Virus record (IMG/VR): IMGVR_UViG_3300025117_000061
Span: 1-64,000 of that record
Length of the DNA stretch: 64,000 nt
Reading direction: 5' to 3' (one strand)
Origin: a virus
The translations under genes were made by a program, and so were the position numbers. Positions 51,708-61,718 of this stretch are shown here, piece after piece. Each line of letters starts with the position of its first letter. Within the stretch, counting starts at the first letter, position 1. The notes below the pieces were generated by a model. The model ran no database searches. It had not been told where the DNA came from and was given only the letters and a program-made list of their open reading frames with translations.

Positions 51708-52607
51708 ATGCCACCCGAAGCCGCCAACGAAGCCAGCCAGTTGCAAGATCAAGACATCAGTCTCGATGATCTGCACCGGGCCGCAGAGGAAGCCAGATCC
51801 TTTGTTGAAAACGAACCCGTTGCAGCAGACAAGGAAGAAGAGATCCCCCGAGAGGAAAGGTCCGAAGAATTTCCTGTAGAAGCCAAGGAAGAGCCAGAAG
51901 AGCCCGCAAGAACCGAGCGCGAAGAAGAGGAGCCACCGGAGCCCAGAGACAACAAGGAACGGTCACAACTCGGGCGCAAGGTAGCCGCTCTTGAAGGAAC
52001 TCTCAAGGCCTACGAGCAGCAAATTCAACAGACCAACATGCTTCTGAATACGCTGTTGCAGCAAAACGCTCCACCCGCTCCCGTCGATCAGACCGTGGAA
52101 GGGGAGGATGAAGCCGAGTACATTCCTTCAACCCGCAAAGAGTTCGATGCTCTGCTCGAAAAAAGAATCAAGCAGATTCAGGAAAAGGAAACTCAAGAAC
52201 AGACCGCTCAAAGAACACAATACGAGACGGGGTATCTTTCGACGCTCACCAAACTTGGAGCCGAATCAGACGACTCTGCCCTGCATGAAGAGGCCTTTAA
52301 GCTTTCAACCGAGGCCGGTGCTCCGTACAACGTGGTTCGTACGGGAAACCCGCTCATTGATGCCGAGACAAACTATCATGCCGCGCAGGTACATGTCCTG
52401 AAACAAAGGCTCACGAGAGCGAAGAAGGATGAAGCCCCCAAAAACCCGCTCAAGGGAGATCCGCCGCGGGCTCCTCTTGGGGCACCTTCGGGGATGGCTG
52501 CTAAGGTAAAGGAGCCACCAAAGATCAAGCTTGACGACCATGCCAGGCGCGCGGCCATGAGGATGGGGCTTACCGACGCCGACGTATCCGACATTTTGGG
52601 AGCATAG
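51708..52607 (+). CDS. Capsid scaffold protein
   Basis: 299 residues. Highly acidic N-terminal half (EEEIPREERSEEFPVEAKEE), a coiled coil (NKERSQLGRKVAALEGTLKA, YEQQIQQTNMLLNTLLQQ), then a helical, more basic end (KIKLDDHARRAAMRMGLTDA). This composition and its place between portal and capsid are typical of scaffolds. The scaffold directs capsid assembly and leaves before maturation. Starts inside the terminator-like region above. Confidence 0.7.
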   Translation: MPPEAANEASQLQDQDISLDDLHRAAEEARSFVENEPVAADKEEEIPREERSEEFPVEAKEEPEEPARTEREEEEPPEPRDNKERSQLGRKVAALEGTLKAYEQQIQQTNMLLNTLLQQNAPPAPVDQTVEGEDEAEYIPSTRKEFDALLEKRIKQIQEKETQEQTAQRTQYETGYLSTLTKLGAESDDSALHEEAFKLSTEAGAPYNVVRTGNPLIDAETNYHAAQVHVLKQRLTRAKKDEAPKNPLKGDPPRAPLGAPSGMAAKVKEPPKIKLDDHARRAAMRMGLTDADVSDILGA

Positions 52608-52611
52608 GTTC

Positions 52612-53064
52612 ATGTCTTTAGGGAGAGAATACAGGCTTGGAGGAAGAACGCGCATCAGGCATGACGCCCGCACACTTCTTCTTCGCGGGAAAGATTCTCC
52701 CGGCAAGAAGGAACATGGTCGCTACGTCAAGTGTTGGAATTGCGGGTTTATCTGTGACACGGAACGGGATGATTTGGGGGGGGCACAGTCGAGAGCCGGG
52801 GATGGAGCGGAGTTTTACTATGCGATGTATCCGCAATCTTCCGGGAGTGACCGAGGCGTGGTTGCCACTTTGAGTCTGTTCGAAGAAGGGATGAGCGGTG
52901 AGTCGTTGACCCTGGCTTCATATTCCATGAGGCGAGGACATCGAAGGGGGATGCTTCTTGGTCCCGATGGATCGGAGGTCCCGATTGAATTGACGTATGT
53001 CTCGAAGGTAACTGGCGGCTGTTCTTTTTGCGGAACCAGAAATTATCGAGGCGATTTTAGATAA
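52612..53064 (+). CDS. Virion-region protein with two Cys pairs
   Basis: 150 residues, starting 2 bases after the scaffold stop. YVKCWNCGFICDTERDDLGG and GCSFCGTRNY give two Cys pairs. Beta-rich centre. Could be a head-associated protein. Function unknown. Confidence 0.55.
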   Translation: MSLGREYRLGGRTRIRHDARTLLLRGKDSPGKKEHGRYVKCWNCGFICDTERDDLGGAQSRAGDGAEFYYAMYPQSSGSDRGVVATLSLFEEGMSGESLTLASYSMRRGHRRGMLLGPDGSEVPIELTYVSKVTGGCSFCGTRNYRGDFR

Positions 53065-53075
53065 GGAGCATTTCA

Positions 53076-53894
53076 ATGGCTGAAGTAGTTTCCCAAAATC
53101 CTCAACTGATTTGGGCTCCGGTAGCCACCAATGCTGCGAACACACTCTGTGAGGGCTCCATTGTAACCGATGGGACCACGGGTGTTATTGCTCTTGGTGC
53201 TGCTGCTGGTGTTGGTGATACGACCGGGAAAAATGCAACTCTTACTACTGCGGGGGTTCCGCTGGGTGTCGTCGTGGGAACGAGTCGTCAGGAGCCTCTC
53301 TACAATTCTACCGCGAGGCGGCAGAGCATTGCTTCCATCATTACCAGCAATGCCAACATGACGGTGGATATGATGGGTATCGAGGGCGAGTGGGGGAACG
53401 ACAAGCAGGCGTATGTCCAAATCGCCAAGATCACCCCTGAAACCTTGCTTCGCGTTCCCATCTATGATGGAGCGGTTGGTACGGCACCCACAGCGTCTAC
53501 GGTTACGGGCGGGGCCAGTGCTACCGGCATGGGTTTCAACACGGCGGCTCTTGATTTCACGACCATCGCCAGCGTTACGACCGCATACTGTACCAAGGGC
53601 CTAAACATGGGATTGTATCGCACCCTCTCCAGTGCGAGTACCACGACCCATACGGTGACGTCGCCGTTTCCTTATGCCACGGCGGTCGGAGATAAGTTCC
53701 TGATTTCCTCTGTCAAGATGTTCGGGACTTCGCTTGTTCAATTCGACGCCACGTCTTCGTACATCGAAAATGATGCGGCTCTGTCCGCCGACTATTACTG
53801 GATTGACGTTACCAGGCTTTATCTGGGTGAATCCGGCAAGGAATACGTCGAGTTCCGGTTCAACCTTTTTCAGTTCATGCCCGCCTTGGCGTAA
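53076..53894 (+). CDS. Probable head decoration protein
   Basis: 272 residues after AAGGAGCATTTCA-ATG. Gly/Ala/Thr-rich beta protein (ANTLCEGSIVTDGTTGVIAL, GAAAGVGDTTGKNATLTTAG), ending YVEFRFNLFQFMPALA. Composition and place before the capsid gene suit a decoration or minor head protein. Confidence 0.55.
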   Translation: MAEVVSQNPQLIWAPVATNAANTLCEGSIVTDGTTGVIALGAAAGVGDTTGKNATLTTAGVPLGVVVGTSRQEPLYNSTARRQSIASIITSNANMTVDMMGIEGEWGNDKQAYVQIAKITPETLLRVPIYDGAVGTAPTASTVTGGASATGMGFNTAALDFTTIASVTTAYCTKGLNMGLYRTLSSASTTTHTVTSPFPYATAVGDKFLISSVKMFGTSLVQFDATSSYIENDAALSADYYWIDVTRLYLGESGKEYVEFRFNLFQFMPALA

Positions 53895-53932
53895 CGGCAT
53901 CCCTGCCGCATGAATGAAAGGAGTAAATCACC

Positions 53933-54856
53933 ATGGGTAGCCCTGTAACAAGTGCCCAGTTCAGGAAGTTGGTCGAGGGAAAGGTTCAGCGGGTTGTGCG
54001 TAACACGTACGACCAGATCCCGTCCGTGAAGGACAAGATTTACGACGTCATCACATCCGACCGAGCCTACGAGGATTTTTATGGAATCACCGGGATACAG
54101 GATATCCCCAGGTTCAACGGTCAGCTTTCGTACCTTTCCATGTTTCCGGGATGGTACACTAAAATCGAGCCCAAGGAGTTTGCCGGCGGTATCCAGTTCG
54201 AGCGCAAGCTGTTGGACGATGAGCGGTATGGCGTTTTGACCGACCGGGCTAGTCTCCTTTCCGAGTCTGTTCGGCGTGTCCAGGTCAAGTACGAGGTTCG
54301 CCCCTTCGCATATGCGGCCACGGCGGCCTTCGATTTCACCACGTCCGAGGAGGGGGTGGCTTTGGCGTCCAATAGCCATGCCACCAAATCGGGAGTGAGC
54401 ACGTCGTCTGGTTTTGATAACCTGGGGACCTCTCCCATTACCAATACGTCCATAGCGACCACGCGGCTCACCATGAAGATGTTCCGGGACGATATTGGAG
54501 AGCGGTTCAACATGCCCGACGACTTGGTCCTGATTGTTCCGCAGACCCAGGAAGAGGCGGCATGGACCTTCGTCAAGACCCAATCCGGGTATCAAACGGC
54601 GGCTTCGGATAAGAACTTCCACGCTGACCGCTACGAGATCATGGCCCTCCCGTATCTGGACGACTACGATACGGCGAGTTGGGGTATGGCGAGCAAGTCC
54701 CTCATGAAGAAGTACATGAAGTGGATCGAGCGGATCAAGCCGGACCCCAATACCACCTGGGACTTCGATACCTTCATGCTGAAGCTTTCCATCTATCTGC
54801 GGTTCGCCAACGGGGTTACGGGCTGGAGGCACCTGTACTGGCACCAGGTTACATAG
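53933..54856 (+). CDS. Major capsid protein (HK97-type, Mu-like)
   Basis: 307 residues after AAAGGAGTAAATCACC-ATG. Phage Mu gpT-type head protein look: YDQIPSVKDKIYDVITSDRA, YEDFYGITGIQDIPRFNGQL, FPGWYTKIEPKEFAGGIQFE, FERKLLDDERYGVLTDRASL, LVLIVPQTQEEAAWTFVKTQ. This coats the capsid in hundreds of copies. Short hairpins before (53896-53910) and after (54883-54906) may protect the message ends. Confidence 0.75.
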   Translation: MGSPVTSAQFRKLVEGKVQRVVRNTYDQIPSVKDKIYDVITSDRAYEDFYGITGIQDIPRFNGQLSYLSMFPGWYTKIEPKEFAGGIQFERKLLDDERYGVLTDRASLLSESVRRVQVKYEVRPFAYAATAAFDFTTSEEGVALASNSHATKSGVSTSSGFDNLGTSPITNTSIATTRLTMKMFRDDIGERFNMPDDLVLIVPQTQEEAAWTFVKTQSGYQTAASDKNFHADRYEIMALPYLDDYDTASWGMASKSLMKKYMKWIERIKPDPNTTWDFDTFMLKLSIYLRFANGVTGWRHLYWHQVT

Positions 54857-54882
54857 GTGCCCGTCTGTTTACGTGAACACTG

Positions 54883-54906
54883 CGGGGTGGTCAAGAAGAC
54901 ACCCCG
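54883..54906 (+). terminator. Hairpin after the capsid gene
   Basis: CGGGGTG (54883-54889) pairs with CACCCCG (54900-54906) around a 10-base loop. No T run, so it may act as a partial terminator or to set the 3' end of the capsid message. Confidence 0.4.
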
Positions 54907-54940
54907 GAACAAACGAGATATTCAATAGAAGGAGTACACC

Positions 54941-56734
54941 ATGCCTCTCAGTCCTTTTCCTCAAGGGCTTTCGACCTTTGGTGTTCCCGTGCTCCCTGGG
55001 GCCGGTACTCCGCCCATTACCGGAGATGTTTTTTGGGTGGATAACGGAGATCCTATTGCGTCTGATACGCCGAGCAATGGAACATTCGAGCAACCCTTTG
55101 ATACGATCAACTATGCATCCACGAGATGCACCGCAAGCAATGGGGATCAGATCTTCGTCAAGGCCGGGCACGACGAAGCCGTGTCTGCCATCGCCGGCCT
55201 CAGTCTTGCCAAAGCCGGGGTTACGGTGTGGTTTTTGGGTGAAGGTGCAGACAAAGCCAAGGTAACATTTTCAGGCGTTGCCGGTGCCGACATGGATATT
55301 GATGCGGCCAGCATTACCCTGGTCAACCCGAAGTTTGTTGCGGCTCTCGATGCATTGACCGGACCCATCGACGTTAATGCCGCGGACTTCACCATCATCA
55401 ACGGTGAGTATCACGACGGAACCACCATCGATACCACGGACTGTATCGTTGTGACTTCGGCCGCCATCCGGCTCAAAATCCACGGATGGAAGTATTACAA
55501 GGGAAATGAGGCCGGGACTGCGAAGCAGAGCGGGATTCAGCTCAACGGCGTCGATGATGCTGAACTGTTCGACATCGACATCTTCGGTGCGTTCGACGAA
55601 GGCAATATCGAGTGTTTAACGGACGAGTGGCTGAACATGCGCATGAAGAATGTGACGCTCGTTAACACCGATACCGATCCCAGTCCATGTATCGTGGGCG
55701 ATGCAAATATGACCGGCGTTGCCGAGAACGTGAAGTGCCGTGTGGCCTCTGGAACGACCTACGTTTCCAACGTGGGCAAAATGTCTTGGGGTGCGGACTG
55801 CGAAGGGTTCAGCACGGACGGGTACGGTGGTGAGCCCATTGGTACGGCGGTGAGTACGGGTGTTGAAGGAAAACTCGATACAATTACCACGGCCATCGGT
55901 GTCATTGACGAATTCCACGACGTTCCGGCCGCCAATAACGTCCTGAATGCTCAAATCAATGAGGTGATCGGAAATAAGACAGATACAGCGACAACCGGAG
56001 CCGTATCGGCTACCGCTACTTTGGTGGCATATATCAAACAGCTTGTCACCGAGGGTATCGCGCGCGATGCGGCCATCACCACCATTGATAATTTTCTGGA
56101 TACCGAAGTGGCGGCGATTCTTGCCGATACCGATACTATCTCTGGGATTACTCTTCCCTCTAACCCGGTGGCCAATTCTCTCGCCGCGTTCATCGCTTCT
56201 GGTGGAACGGCCCTCGGGACCGAATTGGCTGACAGTAAGTCCATCGTGGATGCTATTGGATTCGATGGATCTGCATTCGTTGCCGGCGGGCTTGGCATGT
56301 ATCTTCCTCGCTGTGTCGAAAAATCAGACGGAGCCGTACTCACTGGAAACGACAATCTCTTTACTATCACTGGCGGCCCTGTCCGAGCAAAGATTGTTGG
56401 ATATGTCTCCGTCGAGATTGGCGGGGCATCGAACGGGGATCTGCAGATCGTAACGACCGCCCCGGCTGCCACCGCTGACCTGAATGCGGCTCCGGTCGCC
56501 ATTACAAGCGATGCTGTCGGGACCGCCTATCACAATGTTGGTGCGACCAGTGTTTTTACCCCGACAACTGCTGGCGCCGTTATCCTTGATCCCGTGACCG
56601 AGGAGGAGGTTGAATTTATTCTTCCTCCCGGGACCGTTCATTTTCGGAGCTCTGGTGCTCAGACTGGAACGATCAAATGGTACATGACCTACACGCCGCT
56701 TTCTCCCCTTAGCGTTGTGACGGCTGCCGCCTAG
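54941..56734 (+). CDS. Large beta-rich virion protein
   Basis: 597 residues after AGAAGGAGTACACC-ATG. Gly/Thr/Asp-rich repeats and a start FWVDNGDPIASDTPSNGTFE, QPFDTINYASTRCTASNGDQ, which looks like the opening of a right-handed beta-helix (pectate-lyase type) protein. The later half has a helical linker (LVTEGIARDAAITTIDNFLD) and a final beta domain. May be a decoration, adhesin or tail-associated protein. Confidence 0.55.
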   Translation: MPLSPFPQGLSTFGVPVLPGAGTPPITGDVFWVDNGDPIASDTPSNGTFEQPFDTINYASTRCTASNGDQIFVKAGHDEAVSAIAGLSLAKAGVTVWFLGEGADKAKVTFSGVAGADMDIDAASITLVNPKFVAALDALTGPIDVNAADFTIINGEYHDGTTIDTTDCIVVTSAAIRLKIHGWKYYKGNEAGTAKQSGIQLNGVDDAELFDIDIFGAFDEGNIECLTDEWLNMRMKNVTLVNTDTDPSPCIVGDANMTGVAENVKCRVASGTTYVSNVGKMSWGADCEGFSTDGYGGEPIGTAVSTGVEGKLDTITTAIGVIDEFHDVPAANNVLNAQINEVIGNKTDTATTGAVSATATLVAYIKQLVTEGIARDAAITTIDNFLDTEVAAILADTDTISGITLPSNPVANSLAAFIASGGTALGTELADSKSIVDAIGFDGSAFVAGGLGMYLPRCVEKSDGAVLTGNDNLFTITGGPVRAKIVGYVSVEIGGASNGDLQIVTTAPAATADLNAAPVAITSDAVGTAYHNVGATSVFTPTTAGAVILDPVTEEEVEFILPPGTVHFRSSGAQTGTIKWYMTYTPLSPLSVVTAAA

Positions 56735-56758
56735 TAAGAGTCTCCAACAAGGCAACGA

Positions 56759-56776
56759 ACGGCCCTTCGGGGCCGT
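56759..56776 (+). terminator. Tight hairpin with TTCG loop
   Basis: ACGGCCC (56759-56765), loop TTCG, GGGCCGT (56770-56776). Very stable but without a T run. It lies between two virion genes and could be a processing or stability element. Confidence 0.4.
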
Positions 56777-56798
56777 AACCCCAACCAAAAGGAATCCA

Positions 56799-57617
56799 AT
56801 GGAAACGACCACGACCACAACAATAATCGACAAAACGGCCGGCGCCGATCAGATCAGCTTTTTTGGCGCGGTTGACCGCAAGAACGGGCACAAAGACGGT
56901 GCGATCATGTCGTCATATCCCGCATGGTTTTTCAATCGTCACATTGACGACCTCAAGGAATCCATTGCATCGGACGAACGGATGATGGAGCGGGGGCAAG
57001 TCCCGGTCGAGGCACAGCCGACCCACATTGCCGATATCAAGCAGAGAAAAGAGCGGCTCGATCAGATCTTGGAGTCTCAACCCGGCCTCAATGTGGGTCA
57101 AAGAATGCATCTCGAGCGCGTGCATCGTGAGCTCGAAAGCCGCATAGTGGATGCCAGGTTTACCTATGACGAGATGAGATATGGCTCGGCGTCGCCTCAT
57201 GACGAGATGATGCGCCAAAAGATGCCATGCATCAAGATGGAGCCGGACATCATCCAGTCCCTCAATCTCAGGGCCAATGCCGATAGTCTGGTTTCCCGAG
57301 ACGAAGCCGAGAAGGCATGGAAAATCATAGGGCGGCGCCTGGGCCGGCAGAGCAACACGGGAGTTCTCGAACAGAGGAAGGCCACATGCAGGACCGAAAA
57401 GGTTTCAGCCTTCACGGGAGATCCGGAGAACCCCATGGCTGCACTCTCGGCCATGATCGCCGTCATGGTGAAGGATCAAATCGCCGAAGTTTCTGCGGCG
57501 GGAGCGGGCAACCCGGCACCGGGGGGAGTAGAGCGAACTTTCGAAACCTTCGCAACCGTACTGGAAAGAAACCAGGGTCAGGAGTCCAAGCGTGGACGGA
57601 AAGCTCTTAATACGTGA
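56799..57617 (+). CDS. Virion-region protein, unknown
   Basis: 272 residues after AAAAGGAATCCA-ATG. Helical (IKQRKERLDQILESQPGLNV, RMHLERVHRELESRIVDARF) with a Thr-rich start. No known domain. It overlaps the next gene by 26 bases. Confidence 0.6.
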   Translation: METTTTTTIIDKTAGADQISFFGAVDRKNGHKDGAIMSSYPAWFFNRHIDDLKESIASDERMMERGQVPVEAQPTHIADIKQRKERLDQILESQPGLNVGQRMHLERVHRELESRIVDARFTYDEMRYGSASPHDEMMRQKMPCIKMEPDIIQSLNLRANADSLVSRDEAEKAWKIIGRRLGRQSNTGVLEQRKATCRTEKVSAFTGDPENPMAALSAMIAVMVKDQIAEVSAAGAGNPAPGGVERTFETFATVLERNQGQESKRGRKALNT

Positions 57618-58509
57618 GTTGAAAGACCTTCTGAACGAATCTTCCAATTCGGGATGGTTCAGTGAATTCACGGCCTATCAATATCTCTACCAGGCGGCGG
57701 TTGAGTTCACCATGCGCACGAAATGCCTTCGATCCACGCAGGCCATTACCACGGAGGCCAGCCAAAGTGACTATACCTTGAATGCCGACTTCCTGGACTT
57801 CTTTATGCGGGAGGACGACAACCGAAGGTTCATTAAACTGAACGATGGAAGCACGGACTATTTTATCCCGTTCAGGGATTACGAGGATGTGTTTTACGGG
57901 AACAACACCACGGCACAGCCCGTTCCTGATTACTTCACCATAACGGACGTGCCTTCTCTCTCGGCCCGCATTACCGGGACGGCCTCTCTTGCAGGAGCGA
58001 CATCAGGAGGGGAATGCACATTGACGGATACCAGCTCGAGCACGAAGTTCGCTAATGTGTCAGCCGGGGACATCGTTCACAACACCACGGACGGGTCGGA
58101 TGGGATTGTCCTTTCCAAGACCAGCGACACGGCCTTGGTGGCAGCCCTCTTCGAGGGAACCGCGAATGATTGGACGCTCGGAGATTCGTATGTGATCCAG
58201 CCCCAGGGCAGGTACAAGATCGTGGTCGATCCTCCAACGTCCGCGGCCGGATACACAATCACGGTTCCCTACGTGACCCGGCCAGCTCCCGTCTTCTCGG
58301 ATTATGGGATGTATAAATTCCCATCCCAGTATTCGTCAGCCCTCGTGAAGTACGCCTTCTGGCTCTACAAGTATCGAGATGGAGAGCCTTCGTTCGGGGA
58401 TGCCATGTACGTGTTCTTTGACAATCAGTGCAGACTTTTCGGATCGAGTGTTACGAAGAGCCTGCGGGAGAAGCGTCAAATCTCGGTCAATTTCAGGGCA
58501 AGACGTTAA
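57592..58509 (+). CDS. Adaptor / head-tail joining-like protein
   Basis: 305 residues from GTG after AGGGTCAGGAGTCCAAGC. N-terminal ELKDLLNESSNSGWFSEFTA, YQYLYQAAVEFTMRTKCLRS is the all-helical start usual for podovirus adaptor proteins; a beta insert (ITGTASLAGATSGGECTLTD) and a final FPSQYSSALVKYAFWLYKYR, DGEPSFGDAMYVFF follow. Sits between the head genes and the large tail protein, as an adaptor should. Confidence 0.6.
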   Translation: MDGKLLIRELKDLLNESSNSGWFSEFTAYQYLYQAAVEFTMRTKCLRSTQAITTEASQSDYTLNADFLDFFMREDDNRRFIKLNDGSTDYFIPFRDYEDVFYGNNTTAQPVPDYFTITDVPSLSARITGTASLAGATSGGECTLTDTSSSTKFANVSAGDIVHNTTDGSDGIVLSKTSDTALVAALFEGTANDWTLGDSYVIQPQGRYKIVVDPPTSAAGYTITVPYVTRPAPVFSDYGMYKFPSQYSSALVKYAFWLYKYRDGEPSFGDAMYVFFDNQCRLFGSSVTKSLREKRQISVNFRARR

Positions 58510-61500
58510 TGGCTGAAAACCGGCTCACGAAGGAAATAGCTCTTCAAGGGAAATTGATCACGGCCCTTGACGGGACATTAGTCGGGACTAACTATGTTGC
58601 ACTCAAAAACTTGAGGTACACGGACGCCGGGCTAAAGGGGATTGCTGGTTGCACCAAGATCAACACCACGGCGTTGTCGTCTCATCCTCTTATTGACAAC
58701 GCTTTTCACTTCACGAAGTCGCGCCCGGAAGAGAGTCATCTTTTGGTCCAGGCGTTCAACACAGCGGAGACGCAGAGCAAGATCTTCACAAACGATACGG
58801 CCATTCCCGGTCAAGGCGATTTCAATGCGGTAGCATTGCACACGGATTCCGCGGACGCATCTCGGGGGTATTTCTCCAAGGCTCCCAACGGGAACATGGC
58901 GTATTGCAATTCGGCGGAATCGTGTATTTGGGGTGGAGACGAGCTAAAAATAGGGGCGTTTGTAAATTACGATCCGAATGGTACGTTCAAATACGACTAC
59001 ACCGATGCCCTTCGGAACAATTTGACCGATTCAGACAACATTGCCACCCTGCATACCATCGAGGGTGGGATCGACGTTTACACGCTCCTTCTCCTTTCCC
59101 TGAACAGCAACGTTACCGATACGAGCCCAACCACGCCCCACACGGTCACGGATAACAACGTGACATGGGATACGACCAATAAGAAGTTTGGGACGGCTTC
59201 GGCGGCATTCGGAGGGGTCAATTCATATTTGACCATTCCCGACAACGCCGACTTCAACTGGACAGCCGGAACATTTACCTATGATAAATGGATCAGGACG
59301 ACAAGCCTTGCCGCTGTCCAATGTCTCTATTGCCATTACACAGACGCCAACAACTGGTTCTCAATCGAGGTTACGACCACGGGGGCGGTGCGCATCAGGG
59401 TTGACGTGGCTGGAGTCGTCAGCACGATAGCTACCAGCGGAGCGGGGAAGATTGCGACGAATACATGGTATCACGTCGAAATCTCTGAAAGTGGGGATGC
59501 GTGGCGCATCTTCGTGAACGGAGACATGCTTGCAAGTGTCTCTTCGGCACTTCGGGCCGCAAACTACACCGGAGTCGTTCAAATCGGAAGATTTTACGAC
59601 GGAGCAACCGACCAATACTATTTCACCGGAAACATGGACGAGATTCGGCTGAGCAGCGTGGCTCGCCATACAAGGAACTTCAATCCTTCGAATCGTCCCT
59701 ACAACAACAGCACGAACGAGGCTTATTGCTACGTTGGCTCCACCAGACCCATACAGTCGCTACGAGCATACATTCAAACCGCCAATGCGGTGAATGGAAC
59801 GGTGTACGTTGATTACTGGAATGGATCTACGTGGACGGCGGTCGGAACCCTTGTTGACGGAACCAATGGATTGACCGAAACGGGGAGGATACTCTTCGAT
59901 TCCACGGAAACCCAGGCCAAACTCAGCATAATCGACATGGTTTCTCTGTACTGGTACAGGCTTTATATTTCGAATTCCACCAGCACGGCCCTGTACTATC
60001 TCACTGTTGATGCCCCCTTCCAAACCATCAAGGACGTATGGGATGGAATCGAAAGGACAATAGCCTCGTGCCAGAAGAGCGAATCCGACAAATACGCCGA
60101 TTACACCCTGAATGTTTTTGACACGACCTATGAGCCATCCACCACCACGACGTACTTGGATGTCGGGAGTATGGCCACGACGGATCATTTCGTGGTGGGG
60201 TTTCCGGACAGAATGATGGGGCTGCACATCTACATGCCGGGAGACATGACCAATGCGCAGGCCAACACCATTTGCACGGTATCCTACTGGAATGGAACGG
60301 CGTGGACGAGCGTAGGAAGGTTGAGTGATGCGACGAGTCATGAAGCCATTTCTCTTTCACGGTCGGGAGTCATTTCGTGGAATGCGCCGGCCAAATCTCT
60401 TGAGTTCACACATATCATGGACGATCCGTCCCTGGCCGGGACATCTCCTGACCCGACATCCACGACACCCCCGGTTCTAAACCAGACGGATGTAACGTAT
60501 TTTGGGCAGGTCCCCCTATACTTTTACAAGGTGTCCTTTGACCAGACAATCGATGCTGATACGAGAATTTACAACATAACCGGCATCCCGGCTCAAACGG
60601 AAATCGCACCTTACAAATTTCCGCTGTATGCTCTCGGCCGCTTGTTTCTTTGCAATCGGGTAGGCAGTAAGCCAAATGCCGCGATCTACTCGGCAACGGA
60701 AAGTGCCGAAGTTTTCAATGGAGATGATTCAGGCGAGCTGTATTTTGGAGACGAATCCAGCCTCATGGGAGGATCTTGGCTTTACAGCCAATTCGGGTCC
60801 AGCCTTTACAACGTGGTGGTGTTCTTCAAGGCAAATGAAACATGGGTCATTGCCGGTAACTCTCCGGAGGATTGGGCCACGTATCAGGTATCGGCCTCCA
60901 TCGGTTGTCCGTCTCCCAAGACGATTGTGACCACCAACGCACCCATTGAGCTCTATGCACAGTCGAATCGAACCATCACTATCTTCCAGGGATCGGCAGG
61001 CATTTACATCTTCGATGGTAAAGGGTTCGTTCCGATTCACACCGATATCGAGGATTGTTTCGATCAGAGATATTCCAACTCTATCAACCTGAGCGAGATA
61101 CGAGAATCGGAAGCATTCTACGATCAAACCAAGGATGAATATCATTGGTGCTTTGCGTCAGGGACAAGCGCCACATGCGACCGAGAAATGGTTTACGACC
61201 TCAAGCGCAAACGATGGTACGAGATTGACCGAGGAACAGGGAAATATCTTCAGACCGGGCTCCGCGTGAGATCGATCAAGGGAGCCGTCCACAACTACGG
61301 CATGATCGACAGTGGATACGTTGTTCGGCTGGACAACGGGACCGATTTTGATGGAAACGACATCGTTCATGTGGTTGAGACCGGAGATATTGCACTCCAC
61401 GAAGGAAGCATTTGGGTCGTTACCAAAGTCAGGAATTTTATGTTTCATTGCGTGGCCAAGACCGTTACGACCAATACCGTGGCTTTGACTCACTACGGAG

Positions 61501-61706
61501 ACACTTCGGCCACCGGAACCGCTTATACCCTTTCTCCGTCTCATGCCGGCTACCGGATTGCTTCCCCAAAGCTGAGCGAGAAGGACATGGGGGATTACGT
61601 GTATCACCGATTCAAACTGTCCATGACGACGGACAATGAAGCCGTGGGGTTTGAGCCACTGTTTCTTGGAATCAAGTATTTGATAGTCCGGGAAGATACG
61701 AAATAG
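58509..61706 (+). CDS. Large tail (nozzle/stabilisation-type) protein with LamG-like insert
   Basis: 1065 residues from ATG in a TAATG overlap with the adaptor. The N- and C-terminal parts (IALQGKLITALDGTLVGTNY, NLRYTDAGLKGIAGCTKI; later ALGRLFLCNRVGSKPNAAIY, NVVVFFKANETWVIAGNSPE) resemble podovirus tail nozzle proteins. Residues about 190-395 are a concanavalin/LamG-type lectin fold: GVNSYLTIPDNADFNWTAGT, WYHVEISESGDAWRIFVNGD, FTGNMDEIRLSSVARHT. The lectin part may bind host sugars. Confidence 0.7.
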   Translation: MAENRLTKEIALQGKLITALDGTLVGTNYVALKNLRYTDAGLKGIAGCTKINTTALSSHPLIDNAFHFTKSRPEESHLLVQAFNTAETQSKIFTNDTAIPGQGDFNAVALHTDSADASRGYFSKAPNGNMAYCNSAESCIWGGDELKIGAFVNYDPNGTFKYDYTDALRNNLTDSDNIATLHTIEGGIDVYTLLLLSLNSNVTDTSPTTPHTVTDNNVTWDTTNKKFGTASAAFGGVNSYLTIPDNADFNWTAGTFTYDKWIRTTSLAAVQCLYCHYTDANNWFSIEVTTTGAVRIRVDVAGVVSTIATSGAGKIATNTWYHVEISESGDAWRIFVNGDMLASVSSALRAANYTGVVQIGRFYDGATDQYYFTGNMDEIRLSSVARHTRNFNPSNRPYNNSTNEAYCYVGSTRPIQSLRAYIQTANAVNGTVYVDYWNGSTWTAVGTLVDGTNGLTETGRILFDSTETQAKLSIIDMVSLYWYRLYISNSTSTALYYLTVDAPFQTIKDVWDGIERTIASCQKSESDKYADYTLNVFDTTYEPSTTTTYLDVGSMATTDHFVVGFPDRMMGLHIYMPGDMTNAQANTICTVSYWNGTAWTSVGRLSDATSHEAISLSRSGVISWNAPAKSLEFTHIMDDPSLAGTSPDPTSTTPPVLNQTDVTYFGQVPLYFYKVSFDQTIDADTRIYNITGIPAQTEIAPYKFPLYALGRLFLCNRVGSKPNAAIYSATESAEVFNGDDSGELYFGDESSLMGGSWLYSQFGSSLYNVVVFFKANETWVIAGNSPEDWATYQVSASIGCPSPKTIVTTNAPIELYAQSNRTITIFQGSAGIYIFDGKGFVPIHTDIEDCFDQRYSNSINLSEIRESEAFYDQTKDEYHWCFASGTSATCDREMVYDLKRKRWYEIDRGTGKYLQTGLRVRSIKGAVHNYGMIDSGYVVRLDNGTDFDGNDIVHVVETGDIALHEGSIWVVTKVRNFMFHCVAKTVTTNTVALTHYGDTSATGTAYTLSPSHAGYRIASPKLSEKDMGDYVYHRFKLSMTTDNEAVGFEPLFLGIKYLIVREDTK

Positions 61707-61718
61707 AAGGAGCATGAA

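Noticed and set aside
53870-54844. Long minus-strand frame opposite the capsid gene
   Set aside because: It mirrors the codon pattern of the capsid frame, has no ribosome site and no protein-like motifs.
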